Part shown: positions 45,901 through 57,900 of the stretch, one piece after another | Numbering within the stretch: position 1 is the first letter of the stretch | Layout of the letters: each line of letters begins with the position of its first letter | DNA from: Enhygromyxa salina | GTDB taxonomy: Bacteria; Myxococcota_A; Polyangia; Nannocystales; Nannocystaceae | Assembly (NCBI RefSeq): GCF_002994635.1 | Contig: NZ_PVNL01000030.1 | Span: 1 to 64,000, forward strand | DNA: 64,000 nucleotides | Reading direction: 5' to 3' | Notes under the pieces: model-generated | Database searches by the model: none | Told to the model about the DNA's origin: nothing | The model's input: the letters and a program-made list of their open reading frames with translations, nothing else | Translations under genes and position numbers: made by a program

Positions 45901-48900
45901 GAGCTCGCTGCGAAGCACGTCGACGCCGGGCGTCGCGGGGCCGCGGCGCGAGCACAGGACCAGCTCACGGACGCCGTGACGCTCGACGAGGTGACGCGCG
46001 AGCAACGAGCCGAGCCCGCCAGTGCCACCGGTGATGAGCACCGCGCCTTGGCCGAGCGGTGTCTCGTCGTCTGGCTCGGGGAGCTCGTGCGCCCTGAGCT
46101 GGGGGATGTACGCGACGCCGTCGCGCAGCGCCAACTGAGCCGCACCACTCGCGAGCGCCGCGGGGATCGCCGCGGTCGACAGCGGCGCGAGATCGAAGTC
46201 GAGGAGGACCAGATCACGATCGGGATGCTCGGACTGCGCGGTTCGGACCAGCCCCCAGATCGCCGCGCGGGCCAGGTCATCGACGCCCGGCGCCGCGTCG
46301 ACGTGTACGGCGCGACGCGTGACAAACCCGAGCGGTGTATGTGCGAGGCGCTCGTCGTCGAGCCAGGCTTGCAGCAGCGCGAGCGCGGCAGCGGTCTCGG
46401 CCACAGGATCGGTCGCGGGATCCAGCAGCGGCACCACGATGCGGTCGGGCGGTGACGCGCCATCGTCGAGTTCACGGCGCAGGGCGTCGAGATCCGGGAC
46501 CGAGCGCAGGCCGAGCGCGGTGCGGCCGAGCGCGACCCACTTCGAACGCTCGGGCGTCACCGCGAGCTCGAGCGGCGTCCACCCCAGGCGATACATCGCG
46601 TCGCGGCCCACCCGGGTGTCCACCGCACGCAGGTCGGCGGCCACGATTGCGCGCAGGCTCAGGCTCTCGGCCGAGGCCACGGGCTGCCCGGCGACGTCGA
46701 ACGCGGTGAGGCTGAAGCTCTGCGTCAGATCGCTGGCGACCGAGTCGGTCGGGCGCAGGTGCACGCGGAGCAGCGACGCGCCGTCAGCGTGGAGGCGAAA
46801 GCCCGACCAGGCGAAGGGCAGCAACACGCGACCGTCGTCGCGCTCGGTCAGCGCGAGCACATGCAGCGCCGCGTCGAGCAGCGCGGGGTGTAGGCGGTAG
46901 TCGTCGCCGTCCTCCGGGTCCGGCAGCTGCACCTCCACGAACCGCTCGGCCCCGCGAGCCCAGGCCGTCCGCAAGCCCTGAAAGTTGGGCCCATAGCCGA
47001 GCCCGCTCGCGTCGAGGCGTGCGTAGGCGTCGGTCAAGTCGATCGGCTCCGCCCCCTGCGGCGGCCAGGGGAGCGCAGCTGGCGTGGTCGTGTCGAGGCT
47101 GGGTCCGATCGACCCGCTCGCGTGGCGACTCCAGCTGGCGTTGTCGATGGCGAGGCGGGAGTGCAGGGTCAGCGCCCGCTGACCGTCGGCGTCGGGGACA
47201 TCGACGTGAAGCTGAACTGCGACCGCGCGATCTTCTGAGAGCGCGAGCGGAGCCTCGAAGCTCAGCTCGACCACCGGGAGCTCGAGCTGCGCCGCCGCGG
47301 CCATCACCAGCTCGAGGAGCGCGGTCCCGGGCACGATGACGTGGCCGTGGACAGCATGGTCGGCCAACCAGGGCTGCTCGCCGAGGGACAGCTGCCCCGT
47401 GAACAAGACCGTGTCGTCCGCGGCGACCGCGACGAAGGCGCTGAGCAGCGGATGTCCCGAGAGGTCGACGCCGGGGCTCGGCCGGCCAGCGAGGTTGGGC
47501 GCTTCGATCCAGTAGTGCTCTCGCGCGAACGGGTAGGTCGGCAGCTCGACGAGCCGCGGACTCTCGTGGCCCTGGTCAGCGAACCACTGGGGCCAGTCGA
47601 TCTCCACGCCGACGCCATGCAGTGCGCCCACGACCTGGGCCAAGCAGTCGGGCTCGCTGCGATCCCGGCGGAGACTGGCGACGAGCGTCAGCGCCTCGCG
47701 GCCCGCGTCCGACAGGCAGGCCGAAGCCATGGCGGACAGCACCCCGTGGGGCCCGAGCTCGAGGGCGAGGTTGACATTGGCCTGCTCGAGGGTACGGACG
47801 CTGTCGAGGAAGCGCACCGCGTGGCGGACGTGGCGAACCCAGTACTCGGGAGACCGCAGCTCGGCCTCGTTCACGAACTCTCCCGTCACGTTCGAGATCA
47901 GCGGGATCCGTGGGCTCTCGTAGCTCAGCGTGGCGGCGATCCGGCCGAACTCGGCCAGCATCGGCTCCATGTGCGATGAATGAAATGCATGACTGACCGT
48001 GAGGCGCCGGACTTTGCGACCGTCGGCCTCGAACTGGGCCGCGACCGCCATGACGGCGTCGTGGTCGCCAGAGATGACCGTCGCCATGACTCCGTTGAGT
48101 CCGGCGATGTCGACGAGGCTGGAGTGGTTGGCGAGGGCCTCGGTGACCTCGGCCTCGCTCGCCGCGATCGAGACCATGGCGCCGCCACGCGGCAGCGCCT
48201 GCATCAGGCGCGCACGCGCAGCGACCAGCTTGCAGGCGTCCGCGAGGCTCCACAGCCCCGCGACATGGGCGGCCGCGAGCTCGCCGATCGAGTGACCCAT
48301 GACCACGGTGGGTCGCACACCCCAGCGCTCGAGCACCCGAAACAGGGCCACCTCGAGGGCGAACAGAGCCGGCTGGGTGTACGCTGTCTCGTCGATCAGG
48401 CCGGCGTTGGACGACCCGGGCGCGGCAAACACGACGTCGCGCAGTGGTTGGTCGAGCAGCCCGTCGAACTTCGAACAGATGTCATCGAAGGCCGCGCGGA
48501 ACACCGGAAGCACGCGGTGAAGCTCGCGTCCCATACCGAGGCGCTGGCTCCCTTGGCCAGTGAACAGCACGGCGAGACTCGGGCCGGTGACGGCTTCGCA
48601 GATGGTCGAGCTCGCAGACGGTCGGTCGGCGGCGAATTCGGCCAGCTCATGGATCGCCGTCGCGCGGGTGCCGGCAACGATCACGCCGCGCAGCTCGAAC
48701 TGGGTACGCGTGGCCCACAGCGACCAGGCGAGATCGATGAGCTCGCAGTCGGGGTTGTCGACGAGGTGCGACTGCAGTCGCGCGGCCTGGCGGCGGAGCG
48801 CCGACGGATCCCTCGCGGTGAACACGAGCGGGACCGCGAGGCCTTCGGCGAGCACGCTCGCGGGCGGGCGCGCGGCCAGTGGTGGTGGCTCCTCGACGAT

Positions 48901-50271
48901 GAGATGGGTGTTGGTGCCAGAGATGCCGAACGAGGAGACCGCCGCTCGCCGAGGACGATCACCTGCTGGCCATGGCTGCGCCTCCGCCAGCAGCTTGATA
49001 CGCCCGTCGCTCCAGTCGACCTGAGCCGTTGGTTGGTCCGCGTAGAGCGAGCGCGGCATGAGGCCACGCTGCAGGGCGAGCACCAGCTTGATGACACCAC
49101 CGACCCCGGCCGCCGCTTGGGTGTGACCGACGTTGGACTTGAGCGAACCCAGAAACAGTGGTTGCTCGCTCGAGTGCGCGCGGCCATAGGTTGCCTTGAG
49201 CGCGTAGGCCTCGATCGGGTCACCCAGGCGAGTTCCGGTGCCGTGTGCCTCGAGCAGATCGACGTCGCCGGGCTCGAGCATCGCGTCCGCCAGCGCGCTC
49301 ATGATCACCCGTTGTTGAGCGGGGCCATTCGGCGCGGTGAGACCCTGGCTGCGGCCGTCTTGATTGAGGGCGCTCCCGCGAATCACAGCGAGGACGGGGT
49401 GGTTGTGTTTTTGGGCATCAGACAGGCGCTCGAGCACGAGCATGCCCGCCCCCTCGCCCCAGCCGACGCCGTCGGCGTGGTCCGAGAACGCTTTTGAGCG
49501 GCCATCGGGCGCGAGCCCGCGCTGGCGGGAGAACTCGATGAAGATCGTCGGTGTCGCCATGACCGTGGCGCCACCGGCCAGGGCCAGCTGGCACTCACCT
49601 CGGCGCAGCGACTGGCAGGCCAGATGGATCGACACGAGGGACGAGCTGCATGCTGTATCGACGGTGATCGCCGGACCCTGGAGGCCAAGGGTGTACGACA
49701 CGCGGCCAGAGCTGACGCTGCCTGAACTGCCGATCCAGGTGTAGCCCTCGAGCGCCTCGGGATCAGCCATCAAGCGAGCGCCATAGTCGTAGTACATGAC
49801 ACCGACGAACACCCCGGTGTCGCTCCCGCGGAGGGCGTCGGGGCGCAGCGTCGCCCGCTCAATTGCCTCCCATGAGGTGTCGAGCAGCAGCCGCTGTTGA
49901 GGGCTCATGCTCGCCGCCTCGCGCGGGCTGATATCGAAGAACTTCGGGTCGAACAGCGCGGCGTCGTGCAGAAACCCACCCTGGCGCGACAACGTCTTGC
50001 CAGCGCGATCCGGATCAGGATCATACAGCGCGGCAGTGTCCCAGCCGCGATCCTTGGGGAAACCCGAGATAGCGTCCGTGCCGCTCTCCAATAATTTCCA
50101 GAGCTGCTCGGGGCTCTCGACGCCGCCCGGGTAGCGACAGGCCATGCCGACGATTGCAATTGGCTCGTGCTGCCGCGACTCGAGCTCTTGCAGCCGCTGT
50201 TTGGTGTGCCGAAGTGCCGCCGTCGCCCGTTCGAGGTAGGAGCGAAGCTTCTTTTCACCTGACTCTGTCAT
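36973..50271 (-). CDS. Type I PKS, three modules: KS-AT-DH-KR-ACP / KS-AT-ACP / KS-AT-KR-ACP
   Basis: A 4432-residue PKS. Docking helix 1-35. Module 1: KS (Cys208), AT (Ser661, HAFH, malonyl), DH (His972 in DHAVHG, Asp1133), KR (GGTGGLG, LDD, Tyr1557; B-type), ACP (Ser1724). Module 2: KS (Cys1959), AT (Ser2401, HAFH, malonyl), then only a short dimerisation-like helix pair and ACP (Ser2791); reductive domains are absent, so a beta-keto is kept. Module 3: KS (Cys3026), AT (Ser3472 in GHSNG, with QASH instead of HAFH and GGGAQ instead of GQGSQ, so not malonyl-type), KR (Tyr4155, no LDD), ACP (Ser4313). C-terminal acidic docking segment about 4370-4432. The start ATG overlaps the mini-ACP stop by 4 nt. 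Confidence 0.95.
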   Translation of the reverse strand: MTESGEKKLRSYLERATAALRHTKQRLQELESRQHEPIAIVGMACRYPGGVESPEQLWKLLESGTDAISGFPKDRGWDTAALYDPDPDRAGKTLSRQGGFLHDAALFDPKFFDISPREAASMSPQQRLLLDTSWEAIERATLRPDALRGSDTGVFVGVMYYDYGARLMADPEALEGYTWIGSSGSVSSGRVSYTLGLQGPAITVDTACSSSLVSIHLACQSLRRGECQLALAGGATVMATPTIFIEFSRQRGLAPDGRSKAFSDHADGVGWGEGAGMLVLERLSDAQKHNHPVLAVIRGSALNQDGRSQGLTAPNGPAQQRVIMSALADAMLEPGDVDLLEAHGTGTRLGDPIEAYALKATYGRAHSSEQPLFLGSLKSNVGHTQAAAGVGGVIKLVLALQRGLMPRSLYADQPTAQVDWSDGRIKLLAEAQPWPAGDRPRRAAVSSFGISGTNTHLIVEEPPPLAARPPASVLAEGLAVPLVFTARDPSALRRQAARLQSHLVDNPDCELIDLAWSLWATRTQFELRGVIVAGTRATAIHELAEFAADRPSASSTICEAVTGPSLAVLFTGQGSQRLGMGRELHRVLPVFRAAFDDICSKFDGLLDQPLRDVVFAAPGSSNAGLIDETAYTQPALFALEVALFRVLERWGVRPTVVMGHSIGELAAAHVAGLWSLADACKLVAARARLMQALPRGGAMVSIAASEAEVTEALANHSSLVDIAGLNGVMATVISGDHDAVMAVAAQFEADGRKVRRLTVSHAFHSSHMEPMLAEFGRIAATLSYESPRIPLISNVTGEFVNEAELRSPEYWVRHVRHAVRFLDSVRTLEQANVNLALELGPHGVLSAMASACLSDAGREALTLVASLRRDRSEPDCLAQVVGALHGVGVEIDWPQWFADQGHESPRLVELPTYPFAREHYWIEAPNLAGRPSPGVDLSGHPLLSAFVAVAADDTVLFTGQLSLGEQPWLADHAVHGHVIVPGTALLELVMAAAAQLELPVVELSFEAPLALSEDRAVAVQLHVDVPDADGQRALTLHSRLAIDNASWSRHASGSIGPSLDTTTPAALPWPPQGAEPIDLTDAYARLDASGLGYGPNFQGLRTAWARGAERFVEVQLPDPEDGDDYRLHPALLDAALHVLALTERDDGRVLLPFAWSGFRLHADGASLLRVHLRPTDSVASDLTQSFSLTAFDVAGQPVASAESLSLRAIVAADLRAVDTRVGRDAMYRLGWTPLELAVTPERSKWVALGRTALGLRSVPDLDALRRELDDGASPPDRIVVPLLDPATDPVAETAAALALLQAWLDDERLAHTPLGFVTRRAVHVDAAPGVDDLARAAIWGLVRTAQSEHPDRDLVLLDFDLAPLSTAAIPAALASGAAQLALRDGVAYIPQLRAHELPEPDDETPLGQGAVLITGGTGGLGSLLARHLVERHGVRELVLCSRRGPATPGVDVLRSELEAAGASVSIVACDLADRNAVAELLATASKRCALSAVIHSAGILDDGVVKSLTPERVARVFGPKVLAATHLHELTAGLELAAFVLFTSISGLTGNPGQGSYAAANTYLDALAAHRRDHGLPGLSLAWGPWEQVGMAAQLSEADRARLLRAGLVPLQPAEGLALFDAAIAIAGHSADTPSLTPTRFDTASLTRRRDSIAPILRSLVRAPVRRASKGPASSGLAAELAQLPSSEHTRALIDLVRAEAGAILGLGTDLAIARPLQEMGLDSLMAVELRNRLQERSGLRLSATLLFDYPTVEALAGLLLRELVTSSATVEPAAISKPTRREDGADPIVVVAMACHYPGGITTPEQLWDLILAGEDVISEFPTNRGWDVDGLFDRDPDHPGTSVSREGGFVHDAAEFDAGFFGISPREATSIDPQQRLLLETSWEAIERAGIPAETLRGTATGVFVGIMYSDYGSRMYAAPESLEGYVAIGSAPSVASGRIAYTLGLEGPALTVDTACSSSLVAMHLAAQALQNHECDLALAGGATVMATPTVFIEFSRQHGLATDGRCKSYSDGADGVGWGEGAGMLVLERMSDAKANGHPILAILRGSAVNQDGRSQGLTAPNGPSQQRVIRSALANAGLSPADIDLAEGHGTGTRLGDPIEVGALQAVYGVAREQPLWLGSVKSNIGHTQAAAGVAAVIKVILAMQHQTLPRSVHAEQPSSHIEWSERVQLLTDSRPWPAEVHPRRAAVSSFGISGTNAHVILEQVETQPAPSSIALDLAVPLLLSAHSEAALVSQAHRVRELVAAGTESISNIAYSLACLRTHLDHRVVVAAADPQAQLDGLDAIGGRGHPQVLVAEARKAARLALLFTGQGAQRRRMGSELYESQPVFRDAFDQLCANFDRLLDAPLAEVVFAEESDPRLDQTAFTQPALFALEVALFRLIESWGVAPDVLVGHSIGELAAAHVAGVFSLEDGCKLVAARGRLMQALPEGGAMYSLQASEDEVLAVLDQHPGVDIAGLNGPISTVVSGDEAPALALADHFQNLGRKVQRLSVSHAFHSHRLDPMLEAFAEVAASIAYRPAKLPIISNLTGALVEPAELGSADYWVRHARSTVRFLDSVRTLEQQGVNVCLELGPHGVLSAMAAGCLSDAADGAMALVPALRRDQPEGETLALALGGLHCHGVVINWAAYFQPFSPHRVDLPTYAFQRQPYWLDSPQASRSSESADSAAEIWSAVDRSEIDDLTRVLDLTEPEQRDALAKLLPSLTSWRRKQHYAAARPRPLLDELELPGSEASSGGLAHLRDLSATERFRSLVKLVREQLALVLRISDSVSISATMGFADLGLDSLMAVEFRAGLQRETGLELPATLAFDHPNPERLARMLEDALGFADDAVTDATMALARDGSHESDWAEPIAIVGIGLRLPGSVGDLKTLWGNLVDEVDAVVPIPFTRWDADAYYDPDPDLVGKTYVRESALLDQIDQFDPTFFNISPREAVAMDPQHRLLLEASWEALERAHILPSSLVDTPTGVFVGTTASDYATQRGWSQSDAYGVAGTLGSFSAGRLAYTLGLQGPAMSVDTACSSSLVALHLACTSLRSGESDLALAAGVQLQVDPDVFVAFARTRALAPDGRSKTFSELANGYGRGEGIVVVVLQRWSDAKAAGKPVLALVRGSAVNHDGPSSGITAPSGTSQQKVLRSALAHARLEPGDIDFVECHGTGTPLGDPIEVQALAAVYGRGRPAEAPLLIGAIKPNIGHLEAAAGLAGVAKVLAAMQHGELPATIHTRPRNSHIAWDELPVEVVDTRRVWTNREGQPRRAAVSSFGISGTNAHVILEQPPQLERPTPARPSAPALPFMLSARSDAALTEQAAQLRAHVLAHSELAPIDIAHSLVATREQFERRAYVVASSREQLDAELQSFDPTLAVTAHRSPKLALMFTGGGAQRAEMGRELAQLYPSFAETIERIFVEFDKHLDVSLRELMFAPADTEAAAYLDRIQYMQCALFALGVALYRLLESWGLEPDLLLGHSNGELVAAHVAGVFSLADACTLVAARGRLMQALPPGGAMLSVQGSEREVAELLEQFPGVDIAGINGPMSTVVSGDEEPVLELGNHFAALGRKTTRLAVSQASHSQRTEPILDELREVVRSLDLRPPTIKLASTVTGEMATAQDLTDPEYWVRHVRQAVRFSDAVRVLELGGANVLLEIGPAGVLAPMAGGCLRDGERVGLVTALRRDEPEQDGLAKCLGLLHGYGVELDWGAVLGRYQPRTVELPTYAFQRERYWHEVQTKPKLVDSVGFADNGFWAAVEDEDPDKLVTLLGADQTVDTAIRSALPMLAAWRRRQSQRHAVADWRYSIRWRPLAASKPLAGASLVVVTAALAERSEVQQIATAVAGDAIMVVDPAWSRQKVGEVLRARLDPSVATRVVSLLALDEQPHPDQPVVPRGLGLNMLLTQAIADIDADARLWLVTRGAVSTGEADALEHPLQAMTWGFGRVVALERPQQWGGLIDLPAQLDGAQLDRLVGGLARTDLADELALRQAGLFGRRLVPLPFDDSFSEPFRARGTVLITGGTGALGMHLARWLAKHGAEHLVLVSRRGARAPGADAMQAELQQLGVEVTLAACDISDRDALTELFTRVQASGPPLRAVFHLAGLIADMLLTELNVDALAKPIAPKVGPAILLDELTAELELDAFVLYSSLSNTLGNMGQANYAAANAFLDALAQRRRARGLPASAIAWGLWAGGGMAAGLEDQVMDNGFRAMQPSVALDALGLSLNSQDASVSIFDINWADFATAFPEARPLLDEIELPVDDPIADGAEPPLLAELRELSSEERLRRLTSAVLAQVAAVLGKSDSSMEPSTPFSDLGLDSLMGVELRQRLQHELGLKLPATLVYDHPTPDRLAEHLEQQLPRAQVTLVGDDLLALLAKIPRSKLDSSGILEQLQRLASDEQVQRPASDASPTTDVEDSYLDELGDDELLDEANSILGDL

Positions 50272-50882
50272 GAGTTCATTCCCTCAATTTTGCTGTCGAA
50301 CATGTCGAACGAGGCTTCGTCCGGGCGGCTGGGTGACGGGGGGTCGATCCGCAGCGATGCCGGCTGCAGGCCGGTCCACACCTGCAGTCGATTGCGCAGC
50401 TCGACGGTGACCAGCGAGTCGAGCCCGAGCTCCTCGCGCGGACGATCGCCGAGCACCGAGGCGATCTCCGAGTGGACCAGGTCGAGCGGCGCTCGATCAC
50501 GCGGGACTTGACGGCGGAGCGCGCTTGGACTGCGGGCGGTGAACGCCAGCGGGCCCGTCGGTGTGACCGATATCCCACTCGCGGCCGAGCGCTGCCACTC
50601 GCCGCGGTGGAGCGACGCGGGCCGCAAGCGGCCCCGCTCGTGCGCCTCCCGTGAGGCGTCCAGTCGCGCCCGTTGTCGTTGCTTGGCTTGCTCGAGGGCT
50701 GCCGTGGCCCGTTCGAGATGCGCCCGCAGATTTTTCTGTTCGGCGGACTTGGTCACGGGTTCATGCTCTCGTGCGACGTCGGTCATGTGGTTCGAGCTGT
50801 CGATCGCGAGCGTTCCTGCTGCGGCCGGCACCGCGTCGTGTTGGGTGGTGATGACAGTGCGTTGACCCGGGAGCTGAGTCAT
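50268..50882 (-). CDS. Mini PKS protein: docking helix plus shortened ACP
   Basis: A 204-residue protein. Residues about 45-85 ([20 protein letters not shown]) are nearly the same as the N-terminal docking helix of the 4432-residue PKS. Residues about 110-125 ([13 protein letters not shown]) match the post-KS/AT linker of that protein ([13 protein letters not shown]). The end is an ACP with [15 protein letters not shown] (Ser156), but the loop before it is about ten residues short and the last helices are degenerate (Pro-rich). It looks like a PKS module collapsed by deletion. It could act as a loading carrier for the left-hand line, or be a relic. It is translationally coupled to the next PKS (ATGA). 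Confidence 0.8.
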   Translation of the reverse strand: MTQLPGQRTVITTQHDAVPAAAGTLAIDSSNHMTDVAREHEPVTKSAEQKNLRAHLERATAALEQAKQRQRARLDASREAHERGRLRPASLHRGEWQRSAASGISVTPTGPLAFTARSPSALRRQVPRDRAPLDLVHSEIASVLGDRPREELGLDSLVTVELRNRLQVWTGLQPASLRIDPPSPSRPDEASFDMFDSKIEGMNS

Positions 50883-51425
50883 CGCGGACTACCCTGCGTG
50901 ATCTGGTGACTGAAGTCACGGGTGTTCTGCACCTATGGGGAGGGAATGTTGCGCGCTTCGAGACGAGCGAGCGAATTCGCTAATTGGGTGATCCCGGGCG
51001 ATCACGCCCCCTTTTGGGCCCGCCTGCTTCATCGAGCTCGCGCCAAAAATTGTCACCACATGTCGATCGGTGGGTTCGTCAGGACGTGGAAACTGCGCAG
51101 CGTCGCGAGCGAGTCGGGGCTGCACGCCTCACCAGCACATCGCGAGATGTGGTGGTGATCGGGCGGCAGTTTGTCATGCGTTCGTCTCGCTCTGCGCGCC
51201 ATACGCGAGCGCAGACGGATTCGTGGATCGGCTGACCAGCGGGCGGTCCCAATTGTGAGCGGCTCCCCACTCGCGACCCCCGCACACCAGAGAGGGGGCG
51301 CTTGCGCTCGCTGGCCAAAAGGCCATAAACTGCGTCGACGTGACCCGGCCCGTGCAACCACGTTCTGGCGCGTTCGCTCCCTCGCGAACGCAGGCTCCAA
51401 CCCGCAAGACCAAACGAGGATCGCT
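50883..51425. promoter_or_regulatory. Intergenic region between the two PKS lines, rich in dyads
   Basis: 543 bp with no convincing gene. It must contain promoters for the leftward mini-ACP/PKS operon and the rightward family-X gene. Dyads seen: GTGAC/GTCAC (50906-50919), 24 bp upstream of the mini-ACP start; GTGATC/GATCAC (50988-51005); a 28-base hairpin with arms of 12 (one mismatch) and loop GCGA (51130-51157); GCGTTCG/CGAACGC (51370-51391), in the leader of the rightward gene. The first two are candidate operators. Confidence 0.45.
51130..51157. other. Long hairpin with GNRA-type loop
   Basis: CACCAGCACATC and GATGTGGTGGTG pair with one G-G mismatch around GCGA, a GNRA tetraloop if transcribed rightward. 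It stands about 270 bp upstream of the family-X gene and 250 bp upstream of the PKS operon. Function unknown: structured leader, small RNA end or operator. Confidence 0.5.
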
Positions 51426-51935
51426 GTGACCATCTTAAAACTGCCGCCAGAGCTAAACGTCGAGGTCATCAGGGGTAGCGGCGACGGTCACGGGGTGCTC
51501 GACCTGCGGTACTTCCCGCTCACCTTCATCAAGAAGAAGGGCGATCCGAGCGAGGCCTACGTACACGCCTACTACAAGTGGCGAAAAGCAGCGTCTGCGT
51601 TCGCCCACGAGAACGGCATGATCCATATCGTCGTCAAAGACATCGACGAGTGGGGCATTCCAAAGCCGACCATTCGAAAGATGATCGGTGACTATGCGAG
51701 TCGCGATACCGAGGATGTGGGATTCGCATGGCGATATATCGTCGTCACAAAGCCCGTCATGCGCGGCGCCGTGACAGCGATCCTGTGGATCAAGGGCGAC
51801 ACCCAGCGCGTCTCGTTTGTCGCGTCGTACGCGGACGCGATCCGCACGGCCAACCAACTGTTTCAGGACTCGGGCTGCCAGCCCCCCAGCATCGACCCCG
51901 CGGGGTTTGTGCCGAGCTGGGAACTCAAATCCTGA
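51426..51935 (+). CDS. Family-X protein 3 (paralogue of genes at 9004 and 30922)
   Basis: A 169-residue protein of unknown function. It has the family motif [15 protein letters not shown] around residue 117, the N-terminal strand [10 protein letters not shown], a W-R helix ([14 protein letters not shown]), a strand (HIVVKDI), a helix beginning [13 protein letters not shown], and a C-terminal helix before IDPAGF. The GTG start at 51426 has ACGAGGA five bases upstream, and the N-terminus then matches paralogue 2 in length. It is the only rightward gene within the PKS region and separates the two PKS operons. Its end overlaps the end of the convergent 3803-residue PKS gene by 11 bp. Confidence 0.75.
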   Translation: MTILKLPPELNVEVIRGSGDGHGVLDLRYFPLTFIKKKGDPSEAYVHAYYKWRKAASAFAHENGMIHIVVKDIDEWGIPKPTIRKMIGDYASRDTEDVGFAWRYIVVTKPVMRGAVTAILWIKGDTQRVSFVASYADAIRTANQLFQDSGCQPPSIDPAGFVPSWELKS

Positions 51936-54900
51936 GCCGGGGCAGCAGCTCGGCGTCGAGCGCCGTGAACTGGTCACCGTCGTGATCGACGAAGCGCACG
52001 ACGCCAGTCGTCGCGTGTGACCAGTGCGCGGCGGTGTGGAACGAGAACAAGATGCTCCGCCGGCCGCGTAGCACGGTGATCGGGCAAGCCACGAGCACGC
52101 GGCGCTCGACCGGGTAGCTCGAGCCTAGCTGGACTCCGGCGCGGATCCGCGGCAGGGCGGCGGGGGTCGAGCTCGGGTGCCCGGCGAGCGCGAGCAACCG
52201 CAGCAGCGCGTCGTCGCTCAGGAGGTCGGCGAACGGGAGCCCGTAGTCGCCTGGCGGGATCGCGTTGGCGATGTAGAGCGCGTCGACCCGATCCCCGAAG
52301 CGGGCCGCGAGCTCGGCTGCACAGATACCGCCGAACCCATGACCCAGCAGCACGGCCGGGTGCCCGACGGCGTCGCCGAACCATGTGAGGAGCTGGTCGA
52401 GGAAGACCTCGGCCGAGTCGCCGCCGTCGGGATACCGCACCTCGCAGAGGCTCCACCGGGGGTCGACGGCGTCGGGGTTGTCGAGCGGAAACGACGTACC
52501 CCAGATGTCGGGCAGCAGCACGAGGGTGGCGGTGGTGTTTTCGCTGGGCGGACGACGCCAGACGACGGGACTCGCGGCCGGGCTGGGGGTGGGGCGATCC
52601 CGAATGCTCGATGCCCACTCGTCCGTGGGGATCATGCGAATGCGCGCACTCGATCGCTGGCCGCCGAACAGCTCGGCCTGAACCAACTCGACCACGGCCG
52701 CTCGATCGCTCTCGACGAAATAGTGGTTCTCGTCGATCAGGTTCAAGGTCGTGGTGTCGGTCGTGTACCGGGCCCAGCGAGGGATGAAGCGCGGGGCCAC
52801 GAACGCGTCGCGCAGCGCTGCGATCACGGTGATCGGGCTGGAGATCGGCGTGAGCGCCTCGTACTTGGTGCTGTAGTCGGCGACCGCCTCGAAGTCGCCG
52901 CGCAGCATGGGCAGCAGCAAGGTTCGCAGCTCGCGGTCTTCGAGCAGCGCGCTGGCGTTGGTGAAGCCGATCACGCCCAGCGCCTCCATCAGCTGGGCCT
53001 CGTCGAGCAAGTGCAGCAGCGGCGACTGATAGGACCCAGGGGGGGCCGAGCCCGAAGCAAACACGCGGACGAAGCTGGCCCCGTGCTCGCGCTCGAGCCG
53101 AGCGGCGACCTCGAACATGAGCACGGACCCCATGCAGTGGCCAAACAGGGCCAGCGGCTTGTCGCACAGGGGGACCATCGCCTCGACGAGCGGCTGGGCG
53201 AACGCGTCGATCGAGCGCAGCGGCGGCTCGTCGAGCCGCGAGCCGCGTCCGGGCAGGTGCGCGACGCAGACCTCGACGTCCTCGCCGAGCAGCGCTGGCC
53301 ACTCGGCGAATACCGCCGGTCCGCCGGCCGCGTAGGGGAAGCAGACCAGGCGCAGCTGGGCGTCGGGCCGCGGCGTGTCGACGCTGATCCAGGCGCCGAC
53401 CGGCGGGGCCGGGGTGACGTCCGGCGAGGTGGGGCTGGCGTCGGTCACGATCGCGGCGAGCTCGGCCACGCTGCGCCCGCGCAGCAGCTCGGCGATCGGG
53501 ATCGAGATGCCCTTGCTGTCGAGCAGGGTCCGCAGCTCGAGGGCCATCAACGAGTCGAGGCCGAGGGCGGTGAGCCCCGTGCCAGGATCGAGCACCTCGG
53601 CGGGCACGCGCAGGACTTGGCGGGCGGCGTCGATGATCGCGGGGATGATCTGTGCGTGGGTGAGTCGCGGCGGTGGCGAGCTCGCGGTCGACGCTGACGC
53701 CAGTTCGAGCCCGGGTCCCGCGATCTCCATGAGCTGATCCAGCAGCCCGGCGGCGTGAAGCTGTGCCGGGGACAGCTGCTCGAGCGCGCGCCGCAGATCC
53801 TGGGCGCTCGGCAGCTTCATGGTCGCTCGCCGGGCCTCGTCGATCGCGTCGAACAGCGGCCTTGGCCCATGCATGGCGAACAGCGGCGCGAGCACGCTCC
53901 AGTCGATGTCGGCGATGACGACGGCGCTGTGGCCTTCGGCGAGGCTCAGCGCCAGCCCGGCGAGGGCGACCTCGGGATCCATGGCGCGGACGCCCAGGCG
54001 ATCGAGCGCCTCCCCGGCGCTGCCTTCCGCCATGCCGCCGCCAGCCCATGAACCCCAGCCCACGCAGGTCGCCGCGAGTCCGCTCGCGGTCCGATGCCGG
54101 GCGAGCCCCTCGAGGTAGGCGTTGGCGGCCGAGTAGGCGGCTTGCTGGGCGGCTCCCCAGACCCCCGCGATCGAGCCGAACAAGACGAAGGTTCGGATCG
54201 GCAGCGCGAGGGTCTGCTCGTGGAGGTTGCGCGCGCCCACGACCTTGCCGGCCGCGACCTCGGCGAACGCGGCGTGGTCGAGCTCCGCGAGCGGGCCTGG
54301 CTCGCCAGAGATCCCCGCGACGTGGAAGATCGCGTCGGGGCTGGCCCCGTCGCTGGCGAGCTGGGCGAGCAGCTGGGCGAGCGCGTCGGCGTTGGCGACG
54401 TCGCAGCGGGCGATCGTGACACGGGCGCCCAGGGCTTCGAGCTCGCTGCGCAGCTGGGTCGCGCCTGCAGCTCGATCTCCGCTGCGGCTGGTCAGGATCA
54501 GGTGTGGCGTCCCGGCGTGGGCCAGCCAGCGGGCAGTCTGAGCGCCGAGTGCCCCGGTGCCGCCTGTCACCAGCGCGACGCGGGGGAGCTCGAGCTCGGG
54601 CGCACCCGAGTTCGCGGTGACCCGCGCGAGGCGGCGCACGATCAGCGCGCCGTCGCGGACCGCGACTTGGTCTTCACCCGCGAGCGCGAGGCCGGCGTCG
54701 ATCCAGCGCGCGTCTTCGTGGCTGGGCTCGAGCGGTAGATCGACGAGACCTCCCCAGCGGCCCGGGTACTCCAGCGCGAAGCTGCGGGACAGGCCCCAGA
54801 TCATCGACTGCGTGGGGTCGACCGGCTCGTCGGTTGGGCGAGTCGAGACCGCCCCGCGGGTGATGACGCAGAGCTTGGCGCTGGCGGTCTCTGGCGCGTC

Positions 54901-57900
54901 CCCCAGGTCACACAGGGCGTGCATCAGCGTCAGCGTGAGCGCGCAGTGGTGGTCGCTGGGCGTCGAGTCCAGCGCCAGGATCGAGACCCAATTGTCGATC
55001 GGTCGCTGCGCCGCGAGCTCGCGCAGCTGTGTGGCCAGCTGCTCGCGCGAGCTCGTGCGTTCGAGGGTGAGCGTGCGGGCGCCGACAGGCAGCTCGAGCT
55101 CCAGCCCCGTGGGGATGATGAACACGCACGCGGCGGGGGCGTTCGGACCCACGTGATCGCGCGCGGGGATCCAGCGCTCGACATAGCGCCAGCTGTCGAG
55201 GGTGGCGCGGCGCTCCGCGTGGGCGCGAAGCCGATGCATCGCCGCCAGCCACGAGTCGTCGATCACCGCCGGCTCGACGCCCGCGAGCTTGGCGAGTCGC
55301 CCCACGTCACCGCGCTCGATCTCGGACCACAGCGAGCGCTCGAGCGAGCCCGCGGCCGGCTCCGGCTTGGGCGGGGGCGGCGGGCTCATCCAGTAGCGGC
55401 TGCGCTGGAACGCATAGGTCGGCAGGGGCGCCGCGAGCCGGGCCTGGCCGCGCCCAACGTAGGGCAGCCAGTCGACCTCGACGCCGCGGCAGTGCAGCTG
55501 CGCGAGGGTCTCGGCCAGACACTTGGCGTCGCTTCGATCGCGCCGCAGCGAGGCTGTGACGGACACGGGCGAGTCAGCTGCGAGACAGTCCCGCGCCATC
55601 GCCGAGAGCACGGCGTGCGGTCCGATCTCGAGCAGGACATTGGCGCCCTCGTGCGCGAGCGCGAGGACCCCGTCGTGGAAGCGGACGGGATCCCGGACCT
55701 GTCGGACCCAGTACGCCGGGTCGCGAAGCTGGTCTGGATCGGCGAGCGCTCCGGTCAGGCTCGAGATCACGGCGAGCTGGGGCGCGGCGTACTCGATCGA
55801 CTCGGCCACGCGCCGAAATTCGTCGAGCATCGGGTCCATCAGTCGCGAGTGAAACGCGTGGCTGACCTCGAGCCGTCGGACCCGGTGACCGAGGGCCTCG
55901 AAGTGCTCGGCGATCGCGGACGTCGCCTGGGCCGGGCCGGACACCACGGTGGAGGCGGGTCCGTTGATCCCGGCGATGTCGACGGTCGCGAGCTGTCGGT
56001 CGATCTCGGCCTGAACCTCGGACTCGCTCGCGGCGATCGCCACCATCGCGCCGCCGGTCGGCAGCGCCTGCATCGAGCGACCGCGCGCGGCGACGAGCTG
56101 ACAGGCGTGGGCGAGCGAGAGGATGCCCGCGACGTGGGCGGCCGCGAGCTCGCCGATCGAGTGACCGATCACCAGCTGGGGGGTGATCCCCCACGACTCG
56201 AGCAGGCGGTAGAGCGCGACCTCGACCGCGAACAGGGCCGGCTGCGTGAACCGAGTCTGGTCGAGGTACGCGGCGGTCGCCGAGCCCGGCTCCGCGAACA
56301 CGATCGAGCCAAGCGGACGCTCGAGCTGCGGATCGAGGTGGGCCGCGACCTGCGAGAACGCGGCCCGATAGACCGGCTGTCGCTCGAACAGCTCGCGGCC
56401 CATGCCCAGCCACTGCGCGCCCTGACCGGTGAACATGAACGCGAGCGTGGGTCGGTGGGCGACGACGCCGAGCGCGGTCGTGTGGTCCGGGCGATCGTCG
56501 CCGAGCCGCTCGAGCTCGGACAGCGCGCGCTCGCGGGTGGTCGCCACGAACGCAGCGCGGTGCGCAAACTGAGTTCGAGCGATCGCCAGCCCGCTCGCCA
56601 TGTCGGTCAGCGAGGCCGCCTCGTGTCGCTCGAGCCAGCGCCGCAAGCTGCGGGCCTGAGCCCGAAGCGCGCGATCGGTCTTGCCCGAGATCACCACGAC
56701 GCTCGGCGCCGAGCTCGGTGCTTCGTCAGCGACCGGCGCGTCGACGTCCTCGAGGATCACGTGCGCGTTGGTGCCCGAGATCCCAAACGACGAGACCGCG
56801 GCCCGGCGAGGTCGGCCCTCGCGGGTCCACGGCCGAGGCTCGTGGAGCAGGGCCAGCGAGCTCGACCAGTCGACGTGGGGGCTGGCCGGCGCCGCGAACA
56901 AGGTCCGCGGCAGCTGTTGGTGGCGCATCGCCAGGACGATCTTGATGATCCCGGCGATCCCTGCGGCGGCCTGGGTGTGGCCGAGGTTGGACTTGATCGA
57001 GCCGAGCCACAGCGGCGCGTCGCTCGGGCGGCCGCGCCCGTACACCGCCTGCAGGGCCTGGGCCTCGATCGGGTCGCCGAGGACCGTGCCCGTGCCGTGG
57101 GCCTCGATCGCGTCGACGTCCAACGGGGAGAGCTGGGCGGCCGCGAGCGCGGCTTCGATCACGCGTTGCTGGGCCGGGCCGTTCGGCGCGGTCAAGCCCT
57201 GGCTTCGGCCATCTTGATTGATCGCCGAGCCGCGGATGATCGCGTGGACGGTGTGGCCGTTGGCGCGGGCGTCGGCGAGCCGCTCGAGGATCAGCACGCC
57301 CGCACCCTCGGCCCAGCCGACCCCGTCGGCGGCGGCTCCGAACGCCTTGCAGCGGCCGTCTCGCGCCAGCGCGCCCTGGCGACTGAACTCGATGAACGAG
57401 CCGGGGGTGGCCATCACCGCGACGCCGCTTGCGAGCGCGAGGTCGCACTCGCGCTCGCGCAGGGCTCGGGCGGCCAGATGCGTGGACACCAGCGACGAGC
57501 TGCAGGCGGTGTCGACGGCGAGCGCGGGCCCCTCGAGGCCGAACACATACGCCAGCCGACCCGACGCGACGCTGGCGGCGCTGCCCAGCGCGACGTGGCC
57601 GGTCAGGGCGGCTGGATCATTGATGAAGCGGCCGCCGTAGTCGTTGTACATGATCCCGACGAACACGCCGGTGTTGCTGCCGCGCAGCTTCGCTGGCCGG
57701 ATCCCGGCGTCCTCCATCGCCTCCCATGAGGTCTCGAGCAGCAACCGCTGCTGGGGATCGATCGCCTCGGCCTCTCGCGGGCTGATCCCAAAGAACAGCG
57801 GGTCGAAGTCGGCGGCGTCGTGCAGGAAGCCGCCGCGCTGGGTCACCGACTTGCCGGGCGCCCGCGGATCGGGGTCGTGGAGCGCGTCGAGATCCCAGCC

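Noticed and set aside
51079..51413. Short minus-strand frames between the PKS lines
   Set aside because: Several overlapping frames of similar size in both strands, none with a start signal or domain; the region is better explained as regulatory.
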